DNA of 33,296 nt from Candidatus Thermoplasmatota archaeon (GTDB lineage: Archaea; Thermoplasmatota; E2; DHVEG-1), in NCBI GenBank assembly GCA_038884455.1, contig JAWABU010000019.1, positions 1-33,296 of the forward strand. Direction: 5' to 3'. The position numbers were made by a program, and so were the translations under genes. Of this stretch, positions 17,825 to 24,683 are shown piece by piece; the first letter of the stretch is position 1, and every line of letters starts with the position of its first letter. The notes under the pieces are model-generated. The model searched no databases. It worked only from the letters and a program-made list of their open reading frames with translations, and was not told where the DNA came from.

Positions 17825-18193
17825 TTATGAAAGTATTTTGATGGTTTGTTGTAACTCTTCAGCAATCCTTTTAATTCTCGGATAATGACGGAAGAGCTTG
17901 TCTACCAGTTCATAGTGTTGCTTGAGCGTCCCAATAATGAGAATGTCTGCGCATCGATCTTTTAACTGAAATGCATCTTTTGGAATAGCAACTTCTCCGC
18001 CAATCGAAAGCATATCCTGTTTGATGATAATAGCGTCTTGCAAAATCACGTTATGCACTTTGATTATTTTTAGGATCATTTTTGGTGCCATAATAGGGAT
18101 ACTTTTCGGATCGCAGTCGAGCAGCTGTAGTTGTTTTTTTGCATCTTCATATGTTGTAATGTCGATTATTAATGGTGTATGGGATGTCTGCAT
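17825..18193 (-). CDS. Stand-alone domain resembling the N-terminus of long dihydropteroate synthases
   Basis: This 122-residue protein resembles the extra N-terminal domain that precedes the TIM barrel in long bacterial-type dihydropteroate synthases. The recognisable section is IMAPKMILKIIKVHNVILQD followed by IIKQDMLSIGGEVAIPKDAF and ADILIIGTLKQHYELVDKL, as in the family pattern IMAPK...NIIKQEMLSIGGDAA...TDVLL(I/M)GT. No barrel or pterin-binding motif follows in any frame on this strand; the converging response regulator occupies the space. The gene lies 45 bases downstream of the B12 radical SAM gene and is probably co-transcribed. The match is from memory of the family, so I hold it moderately. 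The function of the isolated domain is unknown. Confidence 0.55.
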   Translation of the reverse strand: MQTSHTPLIIDITTYEDAKKQLQLLDCDPKSIPIMAPKMILKIIKVHNVILQDAIIIKQDMLSIGGEVAIPKDAFQLKDRCADILIIGTLKQHYELVDKLFRHYPRIKRIAEELQQTIKILS

Positions 18194-18238
18194 ATGAGAG
18201 AATAGAAGACAATACGTGTTATAACCCTTTCGAGCAAC

Positions 18239-19628
18239 TTATCGGAGCATGCTCATACCGAGTTTTAAAAAACTGCTATTGTGTGTTTTGCATGCATGGA
18301 GTATTTGTTTTATCCAGAGAGATGGTCGCATATAAAACTGTTTATACGCGTTCATTGCATAGGTGTTTAACTCCTGTTCAGTGAAATTTCCTATTCCTCG
18401 CCGACTATCAACGGTTACGTAATATTCATCTGGCTGTATCAATCCTTTTTTTACCGCATCCCACCAGAGATCACTTCCGTATAAATATCCTAGAACAAAA
18501 AAACCTGCAGCATCTATAGGTAGTTTCTTTGCGAATCGTATGGTGTTTATCAGATGATGCTTTGTTTCTAGAGGAGCACCAAGCATAAAATTAGCATATA
18601 CGAAGAATCCCATTTCTTTACTTAACGTAATTGCTTTTTTGATCTGTTCTAAGGTAGTTTTTTTATTGTAGAAGTCAAGAACATCTTGATTTCCTGATTC
18701 AATGCCAAAAGTGATAAATTCAACGCCTGCCTGTCGAAGTTTTGTGTATAACTCTCGGTCTGCTGAATCAACTCGTGCTCCTTCGATCCAGAGATGAAGT
18801 TCATATTTTTGTTCTATGATGTGGTCCATTATTGCAAGCGCGCGCTTCTTATGAGCAAGAAAATTATCATCAACGAAAATGATTGTTTGGTATCCTTTGT
18901 TTACAAGGTCATCAATTTCTGCGATAACATTGTCAGATGAACGAAATCGGTAGTTTGGCAGTATTGACGATATCTGGCAGTAGCGACAGTGGAATGGACA
19001 TCCACGTGAAGTAAGAACTGAGGTTACCTTTCCTTGAGCAATTTTTGTTCCATGCATGAAACCGTATTCGTATTTTTCGACGAGATGGCGAGCTGGAAAA
19101 GGAAGTTGGTTGAGATCCTCAATTTGAGTTACCGGTTCAGTAACATGTATTGTATTTTCAGTACGATAGGCAATCCCTGCTATGGTATTCAATTCTTGTT
19201 TTCCTTGCACTGCTTTCAAGATGTTGGAGATGCGAAATTCTGCTTCTCCTTGAACGCAGATATCTGCTCGATGGGTTTCTAGCGTATGTTTTGGTAACAG
19301 TGTACAATGAGGCCCGCCGAGAATGATGGGAAGAGATGGGTCTTGATCTTTTATGGAGTTCACAAGATCAGCAGTAGTGCGAAGATCCTCTGGGTTGCTG
19401 TAGATCGTCATACCCACAGCATCATAGGAGGCAAGTTTTGGGAGTATTTTTTCAGGAAGCGTTCCTTCTGCAGCACAGTCAAGGACATCAACATCATGGC
19501 CTTCTTGTTCCAATATTTGTGCAAGATATAAAATGCCAAGAGGGGGGAACGTATCCTCCTGAATGCAAGGGGCGTTGCGGTGCAACCGCCCAGGTACCGG
19601 AAAATGGATAAATCAAGAGGACGTTCAT
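18239..19628 (-). CDS. B12-binding radical SAM protein, reading frame shifted near the 5' end
   Basis: A cobalamin-binding domain (PPLGILYLAQILEQEGHDVD, then ILGGPHCTLLP) is followed by a radical SAM core with the cluster motif CPFHCRYC and a long C-terminal region, 448 residues in the main frame. Members of this class include methyltransferases and ring-forming enzymes; the substrate cannot be told here. The longest single frame opens only at 19585, inside the B12 fold. The natural start is the ATG at 19628, which encodes MNVLLIYPFSGTWAVAPQRP behind GAGAGGAG. That frame joins the main frame only if one base is removed from a run of six Cs (19542-19547). This is either an assembly error or a real frameshift. 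Confidence 0.8.
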
Positions 19629-19660
19629 TACTTTCTCCTCTCATAATATTGGGGACATTC

Positions 19661-19674
19661 CTATTTAAATATAT
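19661..19674. promoter_or_regulatory. Symmetric TATA element between divergent genes
   Basis: CTATTTAAATATAT contains the palindrome ATTTAAAT. It lies about 20-30 bases before the DUF123 ATG at 19692 on the plus strand and about 35-45 bases before the radical SAM ATG at 19628 on the minus strand. One TBP site could serve both directions. Confidence 0.45.
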
Positions 19675-19691
19675 GTTTTCCAAGGGATCCT

Positions 19692-20099
19692 ATGAAAGGA
19701 AGTTATTTACTCATCATCAAGGTAGATACTACCTGTACTCTTCAACTTCGCAAGCATCATACTCTTATCACCCCGGGTTCGTATGGGTATGTTGGATCTG
19801 CGATGAAGAATCTTGAATCGCGCATACTTCGTCACGCCCGTCGAGATAAAAAACACCACTGGCATATCGATTATCTCCTTGATTATGGGGAGATTGTAGA
19901 TATATATTATAAAGAGAGCACCATTCACGAGGAATGCGATATTGCACGCTTTTTTGAACAACATTTTCCTTCTATTTCTAGTTTTGGATGCAGTGATTGT
20001 ACCTGCACGAGTCATTTATTTTTTGGAGCAATGGAGGATTTGATTCGAGCAGCCAAACAGCTCCATATGAACAAATATCATCTCGATGCAAAATCTTAA
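19692..20099 (+). CDS. DUF123 GIY-YIG-like (Uri superfamily) protein
   Basis: A 135-residue protein of the archaeal DUF123 family (COG1833), a compact GIY-YIG nuclease relative. Matching features are GSYLLIIKVD at the start, ITPGSYGYVGSAMKNLESRI with the modified YIG-like YVGSA, HWHIDYLL, and a C-terminal metal-like cluster CSDCTCTSHLFFG. Length fits the family. Nuclease activity has not been generally shown for this group. The gene is probably leaderless, given the TATA element at 19661-19674. Its 3' end lies 25 bases before the CutA1 start and it heads a three-gene unit. Confidence 0.85.
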   Translation: MKGSYLLIIKVDTTCTLQLRKHHTLITPGSYGYVGSAMKNLESRILRHARRDKKHHWHIDYLLDYGEIVDIYYKESTIHEECDIARFFEQHFPSISSFGCSDCTCTSHLFFGAMEDLIRAAKQLHMNKYHLDAKS

Positions 20100-20124
20100 A
20101 AAACTTTTTTTAATAGATGCGTTT

Positions 20125-20436
20125 ATGATTTCATTCTTGTATTCGACTTTTGGAACACAAAAAGATGCAAAAAAGATTGCTCGGCAACTCCTGGAAGAAC
20201 GCCTCGTCGCCTGTGTCAATATTATTCCAAATATCTCTTCAGTATACCGATGGAAGGGGCGTATAGAAGAAGCTGAGGAATGTGTATTGATTGCGAAGAC
20301 CATTGACAAGAACATCGATCGAGTCATACAGAAAATCAAATCCCTTCATCCTTATGAAGTGCCAGCTATTGTTGTCCTTCCAATTATTGCCGGATTACAA
20401 GAATATATTGATTATGTGAAAGATGAGTTGAAATGA
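20125..20436 (+). CDS. cutA: CutA1 divalent-cation tolerance protein
   Basis: A small trimeric PII-like protein of about 103 residues, linked in bacteria to copper tolerance but of unsettled function. Conserved parts are FGTQKDAKKIARQLLEERLV, ACVNIIPNISSVYRWKG, and the C-terminal HPYEVPAIVVLPI. An ATG at 20086 would add 13 residues and overlap DUF123; the ATG at 20125 gives the normal family N-terminus MISFLYSTF. It shares an ATGA overlap with the next gene, so translation of the PP-loop protein is coupled to it. Confidence 0.9.
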   Translation: MISFLYSTFGTQKDAKKIARQLLEERLVACVNIIPNISSVYRWKGRIEEAEECVLIAKTIDKNIDRVIQKIKSLHPYEVPAIVVLPIIAGLQEYIDYVKDELK

Positions 20437-21062
20437 AGTTTGTCGCCTTGATTTCGAGTGGTATTGATTCACCTGTTGCTGCGTATCTTTTAGCAAACAA
20501 AGTAGAAGAATTAATCTTTGTTCATGCTGATAACCAGCCGTTTACCGATGCATCTGAAGTTGATCATTTTAAACTTCTCACACAATACCTTAAAAAGTAT
20601 ATGTCCTGTTCTGTTAAAACATATATTGTACCTCATGGTCTTGCGCTTGCTACATATAAAAAACAGGCAAATCATCATTTTACCTGTGTTTTTTGTAAGC
20701 GAATGATGGTTCGATATGCAGAAAAAATTGCAGAAAAAGAAAACGCATGTGCAGTGGTTATGGGCGATTCACTCGGGCAGGTTGCTTCGCAAACTCTTCG
20801 AAATCTTCGCGTTGTTGATCAAGCAATTTCACTACCGATACTCAGACCCCTCATCGGGTTTGATAAAGAGGACATCGTTCGTCTTGCCAAAAAAATTGGA
20901 ACCTATGAGTTTTCTATTCTACCATCAAAAGGGTGCAGAGCAGTTCCATCACAGCCTTCAACCCACGCAACTATATATCAGATAGAATCAGAAGAAAAAA
21001 AAATTAATGTTGTTGAGTTGATTGAACAGGTTGTTACTGCCGCCATTCAATTAAAACTATAA
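20433..21062 (+). CDS. ThiI-like PP-loop sulfurtransferase domain protein lacking THUMP
   Basis: 209 residues covering only the PP-loop ATP pyrophosphatase domain of ThiI-type tRNA sulfurtransferases. The PP-loop is SSGIDSPVA (family SGGIDSPVA; the first Gly is replaced by Ser). Then come FTCVFCKRMM, the ThiI hallmark GDSLGQVASQTL, and LPSKGCRAVPSQPSTHA, which keeps a cysteine near the position of the C-terminal catalytic residue region. The N-terminal ferredoxin-like and THUMP domains, and any rhodanese domain, are absent, so tRNA recognition would need another partner. The most likely role is thiolation of RNA or a cofactor. The start overlaps the cutA stop by four bases. Confidence 0.82.
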   Translation: MKFVALISSGIDSPVAAYLLANKVEELIFVHADNQPFTDASEVDHFKLLTQYLKKYMSCSVKTYIVPHGLALATYKKQANHHFTCVFCKRMMVRYAEKIAEKENACAVVMGDSLGQVASQTLRNLRVVDQAISLPILRPLIGFDKEDIVRLAKKIGTYEFSILPSKGCRAVPSQPSTHATIYQIESEEKKINVVELIEQVVTAAIQLKL

Positions 21063-21123
21063 TGTTTAAATAACCTAATGAAATACCTTATATTTATGTT
21101 AGGGAGGAGAGGTTGAACTGAAT

Positions 21124-21882
21124 ATGAAAAAGAAAAATGTAGGTTTTATGGCACTCATGACGATTGTAGTATTTTTTTCCCTTGCATTGTCTGGGTGTAC
21201 ACAGGAGAAGGGAAAAAAGATTATTGTTGGGACTGAAGCAACATTTCAACCGTTTGAATATACTGACTCATCAGGAAATATAGTTGGTTTTGACATTGAT
21301 ATGATCAAATGGATTCTAGAACGGGAGAATTATACTGTTGAAATTCGAGATATGGCTTTTGATCTATTAGTTCCATCGCTCCAAGAAGGTAAAATTGATG
21401 TTATTGTTGCCGGTATGACGATTAATGACGAACGACTGTTACAAGTCGATTTTAGTGAACCATATTTTGAAGCCGATCAATCTGTTCTGATAAAGAAAGA
21501 TTCAGGAATTGTTATTGCCGATATTTTTGACCTGAAACAGTTAACGAAAGTTGGTGGTCAAACCGGTACTACGGGTTGGGCATGGATCGGTGAAAACATC
21601 GGCAACGAATCACGAATTAGTTATTCATTATATACTGAGGCTGTTGCTGATTTAAAAATTGGGCCAGAACGCGTCCAGGCGTTGGTTTTAGATAAACCGG
21701 TAGCGCAATCGTTTGCCCAAGATCCTGAATTGGTAGTAGCGTATACGATTATTACCAATGAAACCTATGGTATTGCTGTGAAAAAAGGCAACACAGAACT
21801 TCTAAATAAAATCAATAACGGGCTGGTTGCTTTGAAAGCATCTCCTGAGTGGAATCGGCTAATCAGCATGTATTTTGAATAA
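21124..21882 (+). CDS. Polar amino acid ABC transporter, substrate-binding lipoprotein
   Basis: A 252-residue family-3 extracellular solute-binding protein. The signal peptide ends in a lipobox ALSGC with Cys25, so the protein should be lipid-anchored outside the cell. The binding fold opens IIVGTEATFQPFEYTDSSGN, then VGFDIDMIKWIL and VIVAGMTINDERLLQVDFSE, typical of the glutamine, glutamate, arginine and histidine group. The start is the ATG at 21124; GGAGGAG lies 14 bases upstream and TTATATTTAT at about 21089-21098 is the likely TATA box. It heads an operon with two permeases and one ATPase. The exact amino acid cannot be assigned. Confidence 0.93.
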   Translation: MKKKNVGFMALMTIVVFFSLALSGCTQEKGKKIIVGTEATFQPFEYTDSSGNIVGFDIDMIKWILERENYTVEIRDMAFDLLVPSLQEGKIDVIVAGMTINDERLLQVDFSEPYFEADQSVLIKKDSGIVIADIFDLKQLTKVGGQTGTTGWAWIGENIGNESRISYSLYTEAVADLKIGPERVQALVLDKPVAQSFAQDPELVVAYTIITNETYGIAVKKGNTELLNKINNGLVALKASPEWNRLISMYFE

Positions 21883-21909
21883 ATATTTCAAGATGTGATG
21901 TAGGTGGGC

Positions 21910-22578
21910 TTGGATGTTTTACTCGACTCAGCCCCTCAACTCTTAGATGGTTTAAAAAATACATTGGGATTAACCTTTTTCGGAGTACTTCTTGGTACCG
22001 TCTGTGGTTTATTGCTTGCTTTTGGTCGTTGTTTTGGGCCACAACCAGTAGCGTTTAGTATTTATCTATATGAGAAATTATTCCGGGGCATTCCACTGCT
22101 CGTTATTCTCATTTTGATCTATTTTGGTCTTGCACAAATTGGATTTGACTTGAATGCATTTACTGCAGCAGTATTGGGTCTTGGCCTCCGAAGTGCAGCA
22201 TATCAAGCTCAGATTTTCCGTGGGGCGATACAGTCGATTCCTGAAGGGCAATTGAGTGCTTCGTATTCTCTTGGGATGACAAAAATCCAAACTATTAGAT
22301 ATATTCTACTTCCTCAGGTACTTCGACTTTCAATCCCTGGTTGGTCGAATGAATTTACTATATTACTCAAAGATACATCAATTGCAATCAGTATTGGTGT
22401 TGTTGAACTGATGCGTCAAGGTCGATATATCTATGTTCGCGAACCTGATCTCGCGCTTGCGGTTTTTTTACTCATAGCAGCTCTCTATCTGATTCTAGTT
22501 CTCATAATTAATAAGAGTTTGTCACTGCTGGAAAAAAAATATCGGATGTCTGGATATGATGTTGAATGTTGTCGATGA
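21910..22578 (+). CDS. Polar amino acid ABC transporter, permease 1
   Basis: About 222 residues with five hydrophobic segments, of the HisM/GlnP permease family. The EAA loop that contacts the ATPase is visible in PEGQLSASYSLGMTKIQTIR followed by YILLPQVLRLSIPGW. Family-typical GLKNTLGLTFFGVLLGTVCG is near the N-terminus. Initiation is non-AUG: GTG 21904 or TTG 21910 are possible, with AGGTG at 21902-21906 overlapping the GTG, so TTG is favoured. It forms a heterodimeric channel with the second permease. Confidence 0.9.
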   Translation: MDVLLDSAPQLLDGLKNTLGLTFFGVLLGTVCGLLLAFGRCFGPQPVAFSIYLYEKLFRGIPLLVILILIYFGLAQIGFDLNAFTAAVLGLGLRSAAYQAQIFRGAIQSIPEGQLSASYSLGMTKIQTIRYILLPQVLRLSIPGWSNEFTILLKDTSIAISIGVVELMRQGRYIYVREPDLALAVFLLIAALYLILVLIINKSLSLLEKKYRMSGYDVECCR

Positions 22579-22601
22579 ATGTTGAACGGATGTGGTAAAC
22601 A

Positions 22602-23360
22602 TTGCATTTGCTTGAAGTTAAAGAAATTTATAAATCGTATAACGGCAACGCAATTCTGAGAGGAATATCATTTACGATGGAGCGAGGACAAACAACGGTA
22701 ATTATAGGACCAAGTGGAACCGGAAAAAGCACTCTTCTCCGGTGTATCAATCAGCTCAGCCCACCAGATAAAGGAGAGGTATGGCTTGATAACGAGGAAA
22801 TAACGAATCAGAAAGTACACATAAATAAAATCCGTCAAAAAATTGGCTTTGTGTTTCAAGATTTTAATTTATTTAATCATTTAACTGCGTTACGAAATGT
22901 CAGTATCGGACTAGAAAAAGTTAAAGGGATGAGAAAGGAAGAAGCACGACAACGTGCAGCAGATGAGTTACGACGTGTCGGTCTTGAGCAGCAGATGGAT
23001 ATGTATCCTGCGCAGCTCTCTGGCGGGCAGAAACAGCGTGTTGGTATTGCTCGTGCTTTGGCAATGGATCCAATATTAATTTTGTTCGATGAGCCGACCT
23101 CTGCGTTGGATCCAGAACTTATCGGCGACGTTCTTGATGTTATGAAATCATTGGCAGGAAAAGTTGCTATGCTTGTTGTTACCCATGAGATGGGTTTTGC
23201 TCGAAATGTTGCTGATGAGATTATTTTTATGGAAGAAGGGGTCATTGTTGAGCAAGGTCCTCCAAGTGAAATGTTTTTACATCCAAAACACAGCAGGACA
23301 AAAGAATTTTTGGGAAGAATTTCAACGCTCTACGGAGATGAAAGGGAGGGAAAAACATAG
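22602..23360 (+). CDS. Polar amino acid ABC transporter, ATP-binding protein
   Basis: A 252-residue ATPase of the GlnQ/HisP group. Walker A is GPSGTGKS, the Q-loop is FVFQDFNLF, the signature is [16 protein letters not shown], Walker B is [14 protein letters not shown] and the switch histidine is in VVTHEMGFA. All are intact. The gene begins with TTG at 22602 encoding [15 protein letters not shown]. It lies between the two permeases in the order binding protein, permease, ATPase, permease. The last bases overlap the presumed start of permease 2, next to a purine-rich GGGAGGG. Confidence 0.95.
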   Translation: MHLLEVKEIYKSYNGNAILRGISFTMERGQTTVIIGPSGTGKSTLLRCINQLSPPDKGEVWLDNEEITNQKVHINKIRQKIGFVFQDFNLFNHLTALRNVSIGLEKVKGMRKEEARQRAADELRRVGLEQQMDMYPAQLSGGQKQRVGIARALAMDPILILFDEPTSALDPELIGDVLDVMKSLAGKVAMLVVTHEMGFARNVADEIIFMEEGVIVEQGPPSEMFLHPKHSRTKEFLGRISTLYGDEREGKT

Positions 23361-24088
23361 TTTCAAATTTTTTCGAGTTTTTTTCAGCATCACTTCCTAG
23401 TCTATTGAGTGGTTTAATGTATACGTTGTTTCTAACATTTTGTGCCATTACGTTTGGTTTTTTTATCGGTATCCTGCCTGCGCTCGGGCGAGTCTATGGG
23501 AATAATATTCTTGCAAAGATATGTATACTATATATAGAAGTAATCAGAGGAACTCCTCTCTTAGTTCAATTATTTATTATTTATTTTGGACTCCCGTATG
23601 TTGGTTCGATTTTTGGTATACCATCATTTAGAATTATTCTTTCTCCGATTGAAGCAGCGCTCGTTGGGTTAACAATCAATAGCAGTGCATATCAGGCTGA
23701 ATATCTTCGTGGAGCGGTGCAGTCTGTTCAAGCTGGTCAGATGACTGCTGCTCGATCGTTAGGAATGAGCAAGTGGCAAGCTATTTCATATGTTATATTG
23801 CCGCAGGCATTACGAATATCGGTTCCATCGTGGTCGAATGAGTTTATCTATCTCTTACAATATTCTTCCATTGTGTATATTATTCAAGTAAAGGAATTAA
23901 CTGCTGAAGGTTTATTTATTGCTGCGCACAATTTCCGATATCTGGAGGTTTTTACGATGATTGCAATTATTTATTTGATTTTAACTGTAATTTCAACAGA
24001 ACTCATTGATCGGATTGCGAAAAAAATCAATATTCCTGGTGTTGGTACAGCAAGCATACATCCGAGGAAAAAATTTGATTTTTCCTAG
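23357..24088 (+). CDS. Polar amino acid ABC transporter, permease 2 (unusual start)
   Basis: About 243 residues, HisQ/GlnP family, with the EAA loop in [20 protein letters not shown] and [15 protein letters not shown]. The first AUG-like start by normal rules is TTG 23405, but homologous-looking sequence ([19 protein letters not shown]) extends upstream, as family members need about 15 residues before the first membrane helix. The open frame begins at 23342 and contains no ATG, GTG or TTG before 23405. ATA at 23357 sits six bases after GGGAGGG (23344-23350) and overlaps the ATPase stop as ATAG. I therefore set the start there; TTG 23405 is the conservative alternative. The C-terminus [12 protein letters not shown] is normal. 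Confidence 0.85.
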   Translation: MVSNFFEFFSASLPSLLSGLMYTLFLTFCAITFGFFIGILPALGRVYGNNILAKICILYIEVIRGTPLLVQLFIIYFGLPYVGSIFGIPSFRIILSPIEAALVGLTINSSAYQAEYLRGAVQSVQAGQMTAARSLGMSKWQAISYVILPQALRISVPSWSNEFIYLLQYSSIVYIIQVKELTAEGLFIAAHNFRYLEVFTMIAIIYLILTVISTELIDRIAKKINIPGVGTASIHPRKKFDFS

Positions 24089-24153
24089 TATTTTTTGTAT
24101 CTTTTGCCAGCTATTGAGTTGGTAAAAACACAAACTATAAAAATCACAAATAT

Positions 24154-24169
24154 ATACAATATAATGTAG
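24154..24169. promoter_or_regulatory. NrdR-box-like site 1
   Basis: ATACAATATAATGTAG agrees with the bacterial NrdR box consensus (ACACWATATNTWGTGT) at about 12 of 16 positions. It lies upstream of the likely TATA element. Confidence 0.5.
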
Positions 24170-24184
24170 TTTTATAATTTATAT
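24168..24184 (+). promoter_or_regulatory. TATA region of the nrdR operon
   Basis: AGTTTTATAATTTATAT fills the 15 bases between the two NrdR-like boxes. It is 28-44 bases before the nrdR ATG, at the right distance for a TATA box with a very short leader. Confidence 0.5.
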
Positions 24185-24200
24185 ATACAACATATTGTAT
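24185..24200. promoter_or_regulatory. NrdR-box-like site 2
   Basis: ATACAACATATTGTAT has perfect six-base inverted arms and matches the NrdR box consensus at about 13 of 16 positions. It starts exactly 31 bases after site 1, about three helical turns, which is the spacing seen for paired bacterial NrdR boxes. It overlaps the predicted transcription start. Confidence 0.6.
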
Positions 24201-24211
24201 CTGGTGTTGGG

Positions 24212-24670
24212 ATGAATTGTCCATATTGCAATCATATTGAAACCAAGGTTACCGATTCTCGGGATACCGGGAAATATGCTATACGAAGACGTCGAGAATG
24301 TCTCAATTGTAACAAAAGATTTACCACCTACGAAGCAGTCGAAATGGAACCACTCTATGTCATTAAAAAGGATGGTCGCCGTGAGCAATATGATCGAACT
24401 AAAATAAGAAATGGTATGATGAAAGCACTCGAAAAAAGGCCGATTAGTCATGAAAAAATCGAAGAAACACTCGATTGTATTGAAGAAAAAATACGACGAA
24501 ACGGCAATGAAGAAATTTCAACAGCACAAATCGGTGAATACGTGATGGACTGTTTACGTGATCTTGACCAGGTCGCCTACATCCGATTTGCATCCGTATA
24601 CCGATCATTTACCGATGTGACCAGCTTTGAAAAAGAAGTCAAAACGTTAACAGAACAAGCAAAATCTTGA
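24212..24670 (+). CDS. nrdR: NrdR transcriptional repressor of ribonucleotide reductase
   Basis: A 152-residue regulator with a zinc ribbon (Cys3, Cys6, Cys30 and Cys33; MNCPYC and CLNC) and an ATP-cone domain (about 46-136: VIKKDGRREQYDRTKIRNGM). In bacteria NrdR senses dATP or ATP through the ATP-cone and represses ribonucleotide reductase operons by binding paired NrdR boxes. Every family hallmark is present, including YIRFASVYRSF. NrdR is mainly bacterial, so this archaeal copy may have been acquired. It starts the nrdR-nrdD-nrdG unit, and two box-like sites in its own promoter point to autoregulation. Confidence 0.96.
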   Translation: MNCPYCNHIETKVTDSRDTGKYAIRRRRECLNCNKRFTTYEAVEMEPLYVIKKDGRREQYDRTKIRNGMMKALEKRPISHEKIEETLDCIEEKIRRNGNEEISTAQIGEYVMDCLRDLDQVAYIRFASVYRSFTDVTSFEKEVKTLTEQAKS

Positions 24671-24683
24671 GGAGAGAAAAAAC

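Noticed and set aside
17736-17828. A 30-codon minus-strand frame with an orderly sequence (RQAEEACTFYAAKCIKKLEQ), overlapping the DHPS-like stop as ATAA.
   Set aside because: It would need an ATA start without a ribosome binding site and runs antisense into the response regulator; too short to support.
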